Positions 7,437 through 16,095 of a stretch of 54,265 nucleotides of DNA are shown here, one piece after another. Position 1 is the stretch's first letter, and every line of letters starts with the position of its first letter. Source of the stretch: Lactobacillus sp. ESL0679 (GTDB lineage: Bacteria > Bacillota > Bacilli > Lactobacillales > Lactobacillaceae); assembly GCF_029433515.1 (NCBI RefSeq), contig NZ_JAQTIG010000009.1, positions 1 to 54,265 of the forward strand, written 5' to 3'. The notes below the pieces were generated by a model. The model ran no database searches and was not told the origin of the DNA. It worked only from the letters and a program-made list of their open reading frames with translations. The position numbers were made by a program, and so were the translations under genes.

Positions 7437-9689
7437 CTACTTTCTTGTACGTGGTGGAACAGTAGAACCAGAATCATTTGTAAGCGAATTTCTACTTAGA
7501 TTGTCATGAGCATAAGTACTTACAGGCTTATCCATAGAAGTAGTTTCTAAGTTCTTAGACGCATTAAATTTAGAACCATCTAAGTTACGACTAGGAATAT
7601 CATTTGTTCGTACTGAATTGACATCATCTTTCCATTCAGCATAAGAATATGGCTGCTTAGTAACCGGATTATAGTCAACTGGCAAATAAGTTGAATTAGG
7701 TTCTGTCAATTTGTTTCTAGTATCATATTCTTTAGCTCTATTCTTCCAACTATTAAAATTAGTTGAACTTAACGGATTACTCTGTGTTGGCATGTCTTGA
7801 TAGCCATTTCCAATTGGAGGAATATCACTTTCATTAAAACTACCAGGATCAGTAATCGGCATATCTGATTCAGGAGGAAGTGGTACATCAAATCTAGGAT
7901 CAACGTCACTGCTACCTTGACTGTCAGATTCAGAAGCTTCTTGTTCACTTTGTGGCTGCTGCGCCCGATCTACAACTTGATCATCTTGAACTCTTTGAGC
8001 TGCTTCTGCAGCAGCCATTGCGTCACCAGCTCCAAAAGCACTAGCCATTTTACCTGCAAAACCATCATATCCTGATTGTGATTCTCTTGAAGCTTTTTCA
8101 CCCTGTTTTTGAACTTGCTCTGCTTTTTGTTGAGCCTTAGGTGTTTGCTTAATGTCTGCTGAACCAAAATCGGTAATACTACCTGACCCAGAAGTATTTG
8201 GATTAGTGATCTTATTACCGTTAGAATCCATTCCTGCTAACTTGTTAATAGCATTCTGACGTGAACCTGCTTGTGCTTGTTTTCTTGCGGCACGTTGCAA
8301 GCTACCGGTAGTATTATGCTTGTCACCCCAGTTTTCCATCTTATTTTTAGCTTTTCCAGGAACACCTGCTACTGCAGCACCCAAATGACCTAATTGTCTA
8401 GCACCGTAAGCGACTGAACCTGCTGCACGCCAACCGTGTTGTGCTCCAGTATCAACGTTGAAGAATAAGGCAACTTTATCATTACCAGTAATCAACATAA
8501 TTGTGGCTGCTAACATAAATATTGAGAAGCCCCAAACATTAGAAATGCTTGAGTTAGCCCATGTACAAGCTGCTTGATAAAAAGCCAGTTCAAAGGCTTG
8601 CAGACTAACTAAAAGGATTGCGGAACAAAGCGAATTAATTACTTGCTTAGTTTTTTGGCCAGTATCCAAGTCAACCGCAAAAATTACTGTACCTAAAATA
8701 TTCATCACAACAATATCAATAAATGATTTTACAATTGCATATCCTGCAAATAAGTAGGCAAAAGTTAAAGCAATCAATGCAATTAAAACTGGTAAGAAAT
8801 TAACTGTAAATCTTTGATAACCGCCAATTGAAAAGCCAAATAGGTGCCAAATATCAGCTGTATCCCATGTTGTACCTTTACCATCTTGCTTAGGGGTATT
8901 TTCGGCAGTGTACTTCAACCAACCGTATAAGAAATGAGTACCAGGTTTTTTGTCATACGAACCTTTCTTGTAAGGGTGATCTTTTTTCTCAAGTGCAGAA
9001 CCATCTTTTACTTTTTCGTTATCCAGAACCTCGGTAAAGTCAACTTCACCATTATCAACTTTCTTACGGCTTAAATTATTTAGCCCCCAATGTAGTTTAG
9101 CTGGTGCTTTATCCGTTGAATTAGCTGAACTTACATTAGTTCCCTTAAAGTTCGTATCAATCATGTATTCCAAATCATTAGTATGGCTTGCTAAAATATT
9201 AAAAGGTAATGCACTAGTTCCTTTATCTATTTTGGAAGAAGTTGAACCCAATAAACCTTGTGCAAAGTCTACAGATTGTTGCGTTAGCCAAGTTGTCATA
9301 GTACCCAAATTTGTAATCAAAAAAGCGCTTATCAAAAGTTGTACTACAACATTTTTGATTCTAGGTGCGTGATGATCAACAATAATTTTAATTGCAATCC
9401 AAATTAAGCAAATTATCATTAATGAAGCTGACAATCCTCTAGCCCACTTCATAAAAGTACCAACTTGACCATCACCATTAACTTGATTCACGAAACTAGA
9501 TAGATTGAGCATATCATTCATGAACTCACTAGAGGCGTTGGCCACGCCATAAACCATTTGAACAATCCACCACTTCATAATCGAAAATGCACGGATAAAA
9601 ATATTTGAATAGTTCAAATAATTAAGAGCACTATGTAAAGCATTTGTAGGAGCTACATCGGCTAGTTCCAACAGTCGAAATATCAACAT
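7437..9689 (-). CDS. VirB6-like polytopic T4SS channel protein
   Basis: The 750-aa protein has several membrane segments in its first 400 residues (for example about 92-108, 127-137, 297-330, 355-375 and 385-400) separated by a large hydrophilic loop (about 140-290). A long polar, Q/S/P-rich cytoplasmic tail runs from about residue 405 to the end. This is the layout of VirB6/TrbL-like proteins of Gram-positive mobile elements (the CD3337/EF1877-type family). TTAGGAGAAAACAA precedes the ATG. Two terminator-like hairpins separate it from the VirD4 gene. It is the likely core of the inner-membrane translocation channel. Confidence 0.85.
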   Translation of the reverse strand: MLIFRLLELADVAPTNALHSALNYLNYSNIFIRAFSIMKWWIVQMVYGVANASSEFMNDMLNLSSFVNQVNGDGQVGTFMKWARGLSASLMIICLIWIAIKIIVDHHAPRIKNVVVQLLISAFLITNLGTMTTWLTQQSVDFAQGLLGSTSSKIDKGTSALPFNILASHTNDLEYMIDTNFKGTNVSSANSTDKAPAKLHWGLNNLSRKKVDNGEVDFTEVLDNEKVKDGSALEKKDHPYKKGSYDKKPGTHFLYGWLKYTAENTPKQDGKGTTWDTADIWHLFGFSIGGYQRFTVNFLPVLIALIALTFAYLFAGYAIVKSFIDIVVMNILGTVIFAVDLDTGQKTKQVINSLCSAILLVSLQAFELAFYQAACTWANSSISNVWGFSIFMLAATIMLITGNDKVALFFNVDTGAQHGWRAAGSVAYGARQLGHLGAAVAGVPGKAKNKMENWGDKHNTTGSLQRAARKQAQAGSRQNAINKLAGMDSNGNKITNPNTSGSGSITDFGSADIKQTPKAQQKAEQVQKQGEKASRESQSGYDGFAGKMASAFGAGDAMAAAEAAQRVQDDQVVDRAQQPQSEQEASESDSQGSSDVDPRFDVPLPPESDMPITDPGSFNESDIPPIGNGYQDMPTQSNPLSSTNFNSWKNRAKEYDTRNKLTEPNSTYLPVDYNPVTKQPYSYAEWKDDVNSVRTNDIPSRNLDGSKFNASKNLETTSMDKPVSTYAHDNLSRNSLTNDSGSTVPPRTRK

Positions 9690-9715
9690 TTGTTTTCTCC
9701 TAATTAAAAAATAAA

Positions 9716-9739
9716 AACCTAGTAGTTTCCTACTAGGTT
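9716..9739 (-). terminator. intrinsic terminator inside T4SS operon (second of a tandem pair)
   Basis: AACCTAGTAG / CTACTAGGTT forms a 10-bp stem with a 4-base loop, followed on the minus strand by TTTTATTTTTT. It lies 27 bases upstream of the VirB6 start codon, so it sits in that gene's 5-prime leader. The stem is closely related to that of the neighbouring hairpin. Confidence 0.8.
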
Positions 9740-9760
9740 TCTCATGATTTTTAAAATAAA

Positions 9761-9786
9761 AAGCCTAGTGGCTAACCACTAGGCTT
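9761..9786 (-). terminator. intrinsic terminator overlapping the VirD4 stop codon
   Basis: AAGCCTAGTGG / CCACTAGGCTT is a perfect 11-bp stem with a CTAA loop, followed on the minus strand by TTTTTATTTT. It overlaps the end of the VirD4 reading frame. Downstream T4SS genes would need read-through, antitermination or another promoter. Confidence 0.85.
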
Positions 9787-12559
9787 CTTCTATTTCTTTT
9801 GTAAATAACTTGTCCAATTTAACTCTAATATCATCATCTCCAATTGAATTTAGACACGTCTTAACTTTTCGAGTATCACCAGAATCAAAATAGGCAAGAA
9901 TTTTATTTGCTAAATCAAAATCAACTCCGTTACCACGATAATCTTCAAGTAATAGAGCAAACCCTGAATTACTACGTTTATCCTCCTGCTCCGGTGTCAG
10001 TGGTTCATCAACAACGTTTTCTAAAACCTTTTCATCATTTTCAATATCGTCCATCTTCGATTTTCCTTTCTTCTTTGCTAATTTTCCGGCTTCATCATTT
10101 ATTTTTTCTAAAACATGTCTCACGATGTCATCATCATTAGCATGTTCAGTACTTTTAGGTGCAATGCTATTCTCATAAGCTTCAACAGCTGCTGGGCTGG
10201 CAGTTCCACGCAAAAAATCAACATAATTAATGTTTAAACTATTTAAGTCCAAATCTTTATGTAAGCATTCAACCCTAACTAAATTAGGATCAATTTGTGG
10301 GTCAAATTCCGTTAAGAAAGTATGAGCAAATGGCATTCGAGTTTTACCATGATTAAAAATAGGATATGGTCGAACACGATTTCCCCATTTATCAAAGCGG
10401 TGAACTGATCGCAAATTAAAATCTTCGCCGGCTAACATTTGCGATAAGCGACTAGCAGTTATTAATGGCACTGCTTCTGCGTGTCGACTAGTGCTAGTTG
10501 ATGATCTTTCTCCATTGCTATTACTTACACTATTAGCTTCAACAGTTTGTTGTCCTGCTGCTTTACTAAAATCTTCATTAGTTTTATTATCGTTAGTCTT
10601 GATTAACTTTTGATTTTGGCCATTTTCTTTAATCGTTTCGCCTTTATCCCTACCATACTTACCATAAAGTTGTTGGTAAGATTGCAAAGCTTCCGTAAAC
10701 AGAATATTACGCCCAGCAGAAACGGTCATCATACTATCCATATCAGTTATCGGTAGCATATTGCCAAACTCATCTAAAATAAAATGAACCCGAAAAATAG
10801 TTTTATTACCTGCAACATGTTCGCATTGCCGAGCTAATTCACTATAAAGCTGCTGAATAAAAATAGAAATAATTGCATTATTTGACTGATCATAGTCAGG
10901 AGCAGATAAAAATATCGCTGTTGGTTTATCAGAATAACGAAATTTGATATTAGTAATATTCAGCTCATCAAATAATTTCTTAACTCTAACATCATGATTA
11001 TTTTGCTTATCAGCGCTTGAATTAAAGCCTAATTGTAATACTGTATGCTTTACTGTGGCTTTATCAACTCTATAACAAATTTCTACCCAATCACCATCTT
11101 GTAATTTGACATCAAAATTATAGTCAACAAAACCACCAGCACCAACTGTAATCGGAAATTCAGCTAAAACCTTAGATTGCTTTGTTCCCTGATCAGCAGG
11201 TTTTCTAAAACGTAAAATAATTCTTCGGGCAGCTAATTCTTTAGATACTTGAAATTTTATATACTTAGGAAACCCTATACTACGTAATTCAATTGAGTTC
11301 ATACTTGTCATGGCAGCATTTTGAGGTAACTGAAACTTTTGTAAACCTTGAACTAGGGAAGAATAAATTGAACTACGTGAATTTTCTGGACTAGTTTGAA
11401 TAACAGTGTACTGTTGCTTACCAAAAGAACCTTGAGGTAAATTGGCAAAATAGTCGTCAAAGATCATATGCTCTTTAATTGTTGGCCCGATTTTTTCATA
11501 GAATTTTACGCCAACTAATTGTGCTATTTGATCGGCAACATTATGCAGCGTTATTCGTTCAGGGTGCGCTTTACCATCAGCAAATTTATCAGGATTAAGG
11601 CACATTTTAATTAATTCAGCAATATTGGCATTAGAACCACTTTGCGCTCCTTCATAAACCCAACTATTCACGCCAGCGTCTGCTTTATGATAAAACGCAT
11701 ACGAAATACTGTTAATCATTGTTTCAGCAGCTGCTATATCTCCTTCTTGCCATTTTTCAGTTGCCAGTGTCAACGGATTATAACTCATTGAGTTCATTGG
11801 ATCGGCTAAATTCAGTAAATAGACATCATAGCCTCGCTTTTTCAAAGTGTCAACAGAAGCCATGTATAGCTCCTTTTTTGGGTCATTAACAACCATAGAA
11901 GACTGCTTTTCAGCCCTTGATAAGTTATCAATCATTGGTAAAATAACTGTTTGCCCTTTACCCGAACGACTAGTACCGACAACAATATTATGCGAAGTAT
12001 CATCATCAATGTAATATTTATTACCATAGTGACTAACTGGAAAGCCACCATAACCAGGAAAGGTTTGATCCTTTTCTGGTATTCCTTTATATTGTGCTTT
12101 AAGTTCTGATAAAGTAGTAAACCTGCTATCACCCTTTTGGCCATACGCAATAGTACTACTAGGAACTCCAGTATTAGTAAGCGGAACCTTTAACTTAACA
12201 AATAGGAAGCATACTGCAATTATACTTAATAGCAACGTAACAGCTAAATCACCAAAACTAATTTTTAATTGCCAGGGAATTAAAGCTGCTAAAGCCGCTT
12301 TCTTAAAAAACATGCTGCTATGCAATAAATTACGTTGGTGACTTGCTTTAAATAAAATACCAAACCAGTGTGCAATATTATCTAAATATAATAATAAAAG
12401 CCATACAACACTAACTGTAATCACTGTCTGTTTATTAGGTAAGTTAATCCCACTTTTCGGGGACAATTCTCCTGGTATTTCTTCCCCAGGAGCAGCCACA
12501 TTAAAGCTATGCTTAACTCTATGTAGTATAGACTGTAATTTATCTTTATTAATAGCCAT
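9779..12559 (-). CDS. virD4: VirD4/TraG-type coupling protein with insertion
   Basis: The start is the ATG at 12559 (MAINKDKLQS) because GGAAGG lies 6 bases upstream; an ATG 36 bases earlier has no ribosome site. The 926-aa protein has two N-terminal membrane segments (about residues 44-62 and 106-124), Walker A GTSRSGKG (about 195-202) and Walker B ILDEFGNM (about 598). It links the relaxosome to the channel and selects substrates, so it would also be the receptor for any protein cargo. Between the two ATPase halves (about residues 405-525) is a beta-rich stretch not usual in VirD4 proteins, and a lysine/glutamate-rich tail follows residue about 820. Confidence 0.93.
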   Translation of the reverse strand: MAINKDKLQSILHRVKHSFNVAAPGEEIPGELSPKSGINLPNKQTVITVSVVWLLLLYLDNIAHWFGILFKASHQRNLLHSSMFFKKAALAALIPWQLKISFGDLAVTLLLSIIAVCFLFVKLKVPLTNTGVPSSTIAYGQKGDSRFTTLSELKAQYKGIPEKDQTFPGYGGFPVSHYGNKYYIDDDTSHNIVVGTSRSGKGQTVILPMIDNLSRAEKQSSMVVNDPKKELYMASVDTLKKRGYDVYLLNLADPMNSMSYNPLTLATEKWQEGDIAAAETMINSISYAFYHKADAGVNSWVYEGAQSGSNANIAELIKMCLNPDKFADGKAHPERITLHNVADQIAQLVGVKFYEKIGPTIKEHMIFDDYFANLPQGSFGKQQYTVIQTSPENSRSSIYSSLVQGLQKFQLPQNAAMTSMNSIELRSIGFPKYIKFQVSKELAARRIILRFRKPADQGTKQSKVLAEFPITVGAGGFVDYNFDVKLQDGDWVEICYRVDKATVKHTVLQLGFNSSADKQNNHDVRVKKLFDELNITNIKFRYSDKPTAIFLSAPDYDQSNNAIISIFIQQLYSELARQCEHVAGNKTIFRVHFILDEFGNMLPITDMDSMMTVSAGRNILFTEALQSYQQLYGKYGRDKGETIKENGQNQKLIKTNDNKTNEDFSKAAGQQTVEANSVSNSNGERSSTSTSRHAEAVPLITASRLSQMLAGEDFNLRSVHRFDKWGNRVRPYPIFNHGKTRMPFAHTFLTEFDPQIDPNLVRVECLHKDLDLNSLNINYVDFLRGTASPAAVEAYENSIAPKSTEHANDDDIVRHVLEKINDEAGKLAKKKGKSKMDDIENDEKVLENVVDEPLTPEQEDKRSNSGFALLLEDYRGNGVDFDLANKILAYFDSGDTRKVKTCLNSIGDDDIRVKLDKLFTKEIEEA

Positions 12560-14897
12560 TTCTTGCCTTCCAACCATTATTCCAATCTTTGACATTGTAA
12601 AAAGCTAACGCAATCGCATGTTTAGCCGCAGCGCTAAGTTCCTGCTTCTCTACTGGAGTAATTTGTAAATAAATTGATCTAATTTTAGCCTGATCATTAG
12701 CTGCAATCGCGTAATATAATCTACTGATCCAAGTAGAGTGATAATCATTGATCTCTTTAAGCGCCCTAATATCGCCTTGACCTAAAGCGCCATCAAGAAC
12801 ATCAATTTTAGCCGACCAACTATTAGTGGAATGATAACGAATGACATTACTATCGCCAGCTTGCACTGACGCTTTTTTCTTTTTATGGGTGATAACTTTA
12901 CTGGTAGCTTTCTTATTCTGATCCTGCTTCACTGTTTTAATAGCCTTAGCTTTTAGCTTTAACTTGCCAACAGTATTAGCTTTTTTCGTTACTTGGGTGC
13001 CAGTTGCCAACTCACTTAAAGTAGGATTGCTAGTTTGTTCAGCATACAATTCATAACCACCAGCCGCCAAAAGTGTCGCAATTAAGACACCACCGACAAT
13101 GCCAATAACTTTTTTACTTGATTTAGTAGGTTGCTTATCATTTGGTTCATCTTGGGGACTAACTACTTCAAATTGTCCTACTGGTACCAACGCCTTTGTA
13201 TCAACGTGCTTCGCAATTGCTGCTTCAAGATCAAGTTTTTCTCCTTTTTCAGCAGCTTGTTGTTGATCAGCAAGCGCTTCTTTAATTGCTTTACTTACAC
13301 TAGATGACAAAGTCTTAGCAAAATCTTCAGGGTATTGTTGATCGTGCTTTTTACGATACTTTAGCTCTTGTTCCTTTAACTGATTTAACCGATTAATTGC
13401 TGAAATCTTAGCCTGCTGTTGATTTAACATCTGCTGTTTATTATTATCTTTACGCTTCTGCCGCTCAATTTGGCTAGACTGTGTTTGCACACTACGTTCC
13501 AAGTGAACCAAATTAGTAGCAAAAGTATTTTGGTGCCGGGTAAAGATCTTATCCAAATTATCAGAATAGGAATTTTCTACTTGTTGATGAATATCTTGTA
13601 ATTTAGCATTGCGCTTTTGAATTTCTTTAGCACGATACTTTTCTTTAGTAGCTTGATTCTTTTGCTTTAATTCAGCGTCAATTTGATTTTTCCGTTTCTC
13701 TACCCATTTTTTCTGCTCTTGATTAAAGGTGTCCTCACGATGCTTAATTTCGGTATTAATTCGATCGCTAGCTTCAGCAATTCTGCGAGCCGCTTCATCT
13801 TGAAGCTCTTTGAGCTTGGCATCTTTTTTATCTAAAGCGTCTTGTTCAGTATCAGCTTTTTCTTGGTTAGCCGCTCCTTGATTTTCCTTCAAGTCATTAC
13901 CGGCTAATCCAGCAACAGTTTCAGTAAGTAGTGCCTGATTGACTTCATCATAAGAATTTTTTAAGTGATTGATCGCTGTTTGCTTTAATTTATTCTCGGC
14001 TTTTGCAAAATCGCTAGCCGCGTTTTTTAAATGGCAATTTTCAAGATCACGATCGATTAACTGATTTAACTTTCTTTGATATTTATCTTGAGGATTATCA
14101 GAATAACCCAAACGCTTTTTGATGACTTGTAAATCAAAGGCGGTTTCGACATCTTTATCTGGTACTGCCTGAAAAAGATTTTTGGCTGCCACGTAATCTG
14201 ACTTAGCAATAACTTCTTGTTCTGATTTAGTCAAATTAACTGCCATTTTTGTATTTTCTTTTGTTTGACTAGTAGAAATAAAAGAAGCAGGATTAGGGGT
14301 TACTTTTGAAGGCGATTCTACAGTCGTTTCATGATTAGTTGTCTTGCTGTCTGGCGAACTTGACCGTTGAATGCTTGTCTCAGCACTTGTATCTTTGGGG
14401 GCAACGCCCCTTATGGAGCATTGATCATTACTCTTTTCTTTCTCATTTTGATCACTCTCTTTTTTCTCTGACTGTTCCCTTTGATTTTCTTTTTCGTCAG
14501 TAAATAAATAATTAACATCTGAACCTAAATCTTGGTTATCAGGTTCCTCATCTTTTAATTCTGATTCGATTAAATCAGCTAATTGCAATCTATTTTTACT
14601 TTCTTGTTCATCAACATTAGGATCAAGTGCAATGCGATCAGCAATACCACGCAACCCCAATTGTTCATCAGCATGCTCAATATAAATATTGGAAACTGTA
14701 AAAACTTGCTTAGCTTGATCTGGTTCAATCTCTAAATCACAATTTATCTTTTGATCAGTACTAAGCGTTTTAGCAAGTACTTTAATCTTTTGATTAGCAG
14801 TAATTAAATCTAACGCTTTACTATTTGCCGTAAAGCGTCTGCCATTAAGCGTACTTCGTACCTTTCTCGGAACGTTCAAAAATCTAATTTTGCTCAT
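12549..14897 (-). CDS. large coiled-coil membrane protein of the T4SS operon
   Basis: The 782-aa protein is of no family I recognise. The first about 100 residues may be a small folded domain. An acidic linker follows, then a very long charged coiled coil (about 330-540, rich in E, K, Q). One membrane segment (VIGIVGGVLIATLLAAGGYELYA, about 600-622) and an extracellular tail of about 160 aa complete it. GGGAGTTGGAAT precedes the ATG, and the 3-prime end overlaps the VirD4 gene by 11 bases. The topology (large cytoplasmic rod, one membrane pass, short outer domain) resembles T4SS scaffold proteins and EssB/TcpH-like parts only in outline. Confidence 0.7.
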   Translation of the reverse strand: MSKIRFLNVPRKVRSTLNGRRFTANSKALDLITANQKIKVLAKTLSTDQKINCDLEIEPDQAKQVFTVSNIYIEHADEQLGLRGIADRIALDPNVDEQESKNRLQLADLIESELKDEEPDNQDLGSDVNYLFTDEKENQREQSEKKESDQNEKEKSNDQCSIRGVAPKDTSAETSIQRSSSPDSKTTNHETTVESPSKVTPNPASFISTSQTKENTKMAVNLTKSEQEVIAKSDYVAAKNLFQAVPDKDVETAFDLQVIKKRLGYSDNPQDKYQRKLNQLIDRDLENCHLKNAASDFAKAENKLKQTAINHLKNSYDEVNQALLTETVAGLAGNDLKENQGAANQEKADTEQDALDKKDAKLKELQDEAARRIAEASDRINTEIKHREDTFNQEQKKWVEKRKNQIDAELKQKNQATKEKYRAKEIQKRNAKLQDIHQQVENSYSDNLDKIFTRHQNTFATNLVHLERSVQTQSSQIERQKRKDNNKQQMLNQQQAKISAINRLNQLKEQELKYRKKHDQQYPEDFAKTLSSSVSKAIKEALADQQQAAEKGEKLDLEAAIAKHVDTKALVPVGQFEVVSPQDEPNDKQPTKSSKKVIGIVGGVLIATLLAAGGYELYAEQTSNPTLSELATGTQVTKKANTVGKLKLKAKAIKTVKQDQNKKATSKVITHKKKKASVQAGDSNVIRYHSTNSWSAKIDVLDGALGQGDIRALKEINDYHSTWISRLYYAIAANDQAKIRSIYLQITPVEKQELSAAAKHAIALAFYNVKDWNNGWKARNGY

Positions 14898-14927
14898 ATT
14901 CCAACTCCCTCTATTAGTTACCTTGTA

Positions 14928-15230
14928 TTAGGCAAAGATACTCAGTATCCACGGAACAATTGATGTCGCTAAAGCAATTACACCAGCACCAATAAGACAG
15001 CCACCCATAATCCTTTTAGCAATCGCTGCTCCTCCACGTCCAAAGAACCAGGCAATACCAGCTATAATCAACATGATAATCGATAATGTAACACCAATTT
15101 TTGTCAAACTACCTTGTAAGCCACTAATTGCAGTATTAGCTTTATCAATTGGATTAGTTATTGCACTGCCGCTTGGAGCCTTAGCCAAAAATAGTTGTCC
15201 TTTTAATAAAAGATTATTTAAAAAGTTCAT
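14928..15230 (-). CDS. VirB2/TrbC-like pilin subunit (CagC family-like)
   Basis: The 100-aa protein has an N-terminal hydrophobic/basic start, a short spacer, and two membrane helices (about residues 45-62 and 72-92) separated by a basic glycine-rich turn (GRGGAAIAKRIMGG). This hairpin topology is that of VirB2-type subunits in Gram-positive T4SSs. AAGGAGAAAAAC precedes the ATG. It is the first recognisable T4SS gene of the operon, which suits a highly expressed structural protein. A two-codon minigene and a terminator lie in its leader. Confidence 0.85.
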   Translation of the reverse strand: MNFLNNLLLKGQLFLAKAPSGSAITNPIDKANTAISGLQGSLTKIGVTLSIIMLIIAGIAWFFGRGGAAIAKRIMGGCLIGAGVIALATSIVPWILSIFA

Positions 15231-15284
15231 GTTTTTCTCCTTAAAAAATAGAATATTATTGATAAAAATTGCATGGATATTTAA

Positions 15285-15293
15285 CTAAACCAT
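15285..15293 (-). other. two-codon minigene (ATG GTT TAG) in the pilin leader
   Basis: On the minus strand AGAGGTGG lies 5 bases before ATG GTT TAG, a strong ribosome site serving a Met-Val-stop reading frame, 54 bases upstream of the pilin start and just after a terminator T-run. It may be a regulatory leader or an accident of a fossil gene start. Confidence 0.3.
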
Positions 15294-15321
15294 TGCTACC
15301 ACCTCTTTTTGAAAACAAAAA

Positions 15322-15362
15322 AAGCGGCAGCTTAATAGTTCGTTACTACTAAGCTGCCGCTT
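15322..15362 (-). terminator. intrinsic terminator upstream of pilin gene
   Basis: AAGCGGCAGCTTA (15322-15334) pairs with TAAGCTGCCGCTT (15350-15362), 13 bp, followed on the minus strand by TTTTTTTGTTTT. It would stop transcripts coming from the 53-aa gene before they reach the pilin gene. Confidence 0.9.
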
Positions 15363-15453
15363 ATTAAAAATATTAAATTAATTTGCCCACCACGCACCCG
15401 GTCGAGGGAGAGACCACGCTAAAACTTTACTTCTTCCCTACCTTAACTAATTA
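15363..15453 (-). other. non-coding interval with a GC-rich island
   Basis: The stretch between the 53-aa gene stop and the terminator holds a GC-rich island at about 15388-15422 (minus strand GCGTGGTCTCTCCCTCGACC and onward, with GCGTGG repeated). It is unlike the AT-rich surroundings. It may be part of a structured RNA tail. No gene is seen. Confidence 0.35.
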
Positions 15454-15615
15454 CTAAACTTTGGTACCAGAATTTGTTTCTTTACCAAATAAGCGGGCTA
15501 TTGTGTGGCCAAAAGATACTAACCTACCTAAAAAGCGATTTGAACCTACTGCACCACAACCAACAATAACCAGCAAAATATATATTGCTGAAAGCGTCCA
15601 TTTTATAACAATCAT
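15454..15615 (-). CDS. small membrane protein of unknown function
   Basis: The start is the ATG at 15613-15615, preceded by AAGGGAG; an upstream in-frame extension would run through a terminator hairpin and is rejected. The 53-aa product has one membrane segment (about residues 6-22) and a short basic tail (GRLVSFGHTIARLFGK). It is flanked on both sides by intrinsic terminators, so it is a small unit on its own at the head of the T4SS operon. No family is recognised. A role in operon control or as a small toxin-like peptide is possible. Confidence 0.55.
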   Translation of the reverse strand: MIVIKWTLSAIYILLVIVGCGAVGSNRFLGRLVSFGHTIARLFGKETNSGTKV

Positions 15616-15637
15616 TTTTTCTCCCTTAAACAACAAA

Positions 15638-15676
15638 AAGCCCAGTAATTCATGTTTTGTCATGATTACTGGGCTT
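15638..15676 (-). terminator. intrinsic terminator upstream of the 53-aa gene
   Basis: AAGCCCAGTAATTCATG (15638-15654) pairs with CATGATTACTGGGCTT (15661-15676) with one bulge, followed on the minus strand by TTTTTGTTGTTT and then, within 20 bases, the ribosome site of the 53-aa gene. Confidence 0.88.
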
Positions 15677-15697
15677 TCTTACTTATCGATTTTTCGT

Positions 15698-15703
15698 TAT
15701 AAT
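15698..15703 (+). promoter_or_regulatory. -10 element for the plus-strand small toxin-like gene
   Basis: A perfect TATAAT lies 115 bases upstream of the ATG at 15818. The best -35 is weak (TTTCTT-like). The predicted leader contains CTTACAGAA (15708-15716) and GCTAAAGTGGTG (15719-15730), which also occur in the converging transcript. Confidence 0.5.
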
Positions 15704-15817
15704 AATACTTACAGAACAGCTAAAGTGGTGGCTATTTCCTTTAAAAGAAGATGATGCCAATGGTGATTAAACACCAAAAACAAAATCTAATTGAAAGGAG
15801 GATAGCACAATACCTTT

Positions 15818-15982
15818 ATGGGTATTGTTTCTCTTATCTTGTACTTAGCATTAATTTTTGTAGCTTTAAGATATTTGTTTCATTCTCTCAAGAATGCGAC
15901 AACCGCCTTAACTACTTGGATTATTGCCCTTGCAAGACTGTTTTTCGTAATTAAGAAATTATTTACGAAAAACAAAAAGTAA
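15818..15982 (+). CDS. small hydrophobic peptide, candidate type I toxin
   Basis: This 54-aa ORF is oriented against its neighbours. It has a hydrophobic N-terminal segment (GIVSLILYLALIFVALRYLF), a second amphipathic segment and a basic end (KKLFTKNKK). AAAGGAGG is 16 bases upstream, too far in a line, but an 8-bp hairpin (ACAATACC / GGTATTGT, 15808-15829) folds between them and puts the ATG in its loop. A shared terminator stem covers the stop codon, and a strong promoter faces it from 16.1 kb. That convergent layout resembles Fst/par-type type I toxin-antitoxin loci. I do not recognise the peptide family. Confidence 0.5.
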   Translation: MGIVSLILYLALIFVALRYLFHSLKNATTALTTWIIALARLFFVIKKLFTKNKK

Positions 15983-16013
15983 TCATTTTAGCTTAGGCGG
16001 CTGATGATTACTT
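15977..16013. terminator. terminator shared by converging small transcripts
   Basis: AAGTAATCAT (15977-15986) pairs with ATGATTACTT (16004-16013). On the minus strand the stem is followed by TTTTTGTTTTTC, a good intrinsic terminator for the leftward transcript. It also caps the plus-strand small gene, whose stop codon is in the stem. Confidence 0.75.
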
Positions 16014-16090
16014 CGTTAACCTATTAGTTTGTCACCACTTTAGCAGTGGTTTCTGTAAGGAGTTCTATTCGTAGTAGAGCCCCTTTTCTT
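16014..16090 (-). ncRNA. candidate small RNA or T4SS operon leader
   Basis: A leftward transcript starting near 16088 would fold into a 9-bp hairpin with one mismatch (GGGGCTCTA / TAGAACTCC), then ACCACT-GCTAA-AGTGGT, then the terminator at 15977-16013. That gives a compact RNA of about 115 nt. It contains CTCCTT, complementary to the AAGGAG ribosome site of the facing gene. It may be the antitoxin RNA of that gene, or the attenuated leader of the T4SS operon, or both. Confidence 0.5.
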
Positions 16091-16095
16091 TTGTC

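Noticed and set aside
15751..15954. 67-codon plus-strand frame overlapping the candidate small toxin
   Set aside because: It reads through the ribosome site of the 54-aa frame, has no site of its own, and the 54-aa frame has the membrane-peptide composition.
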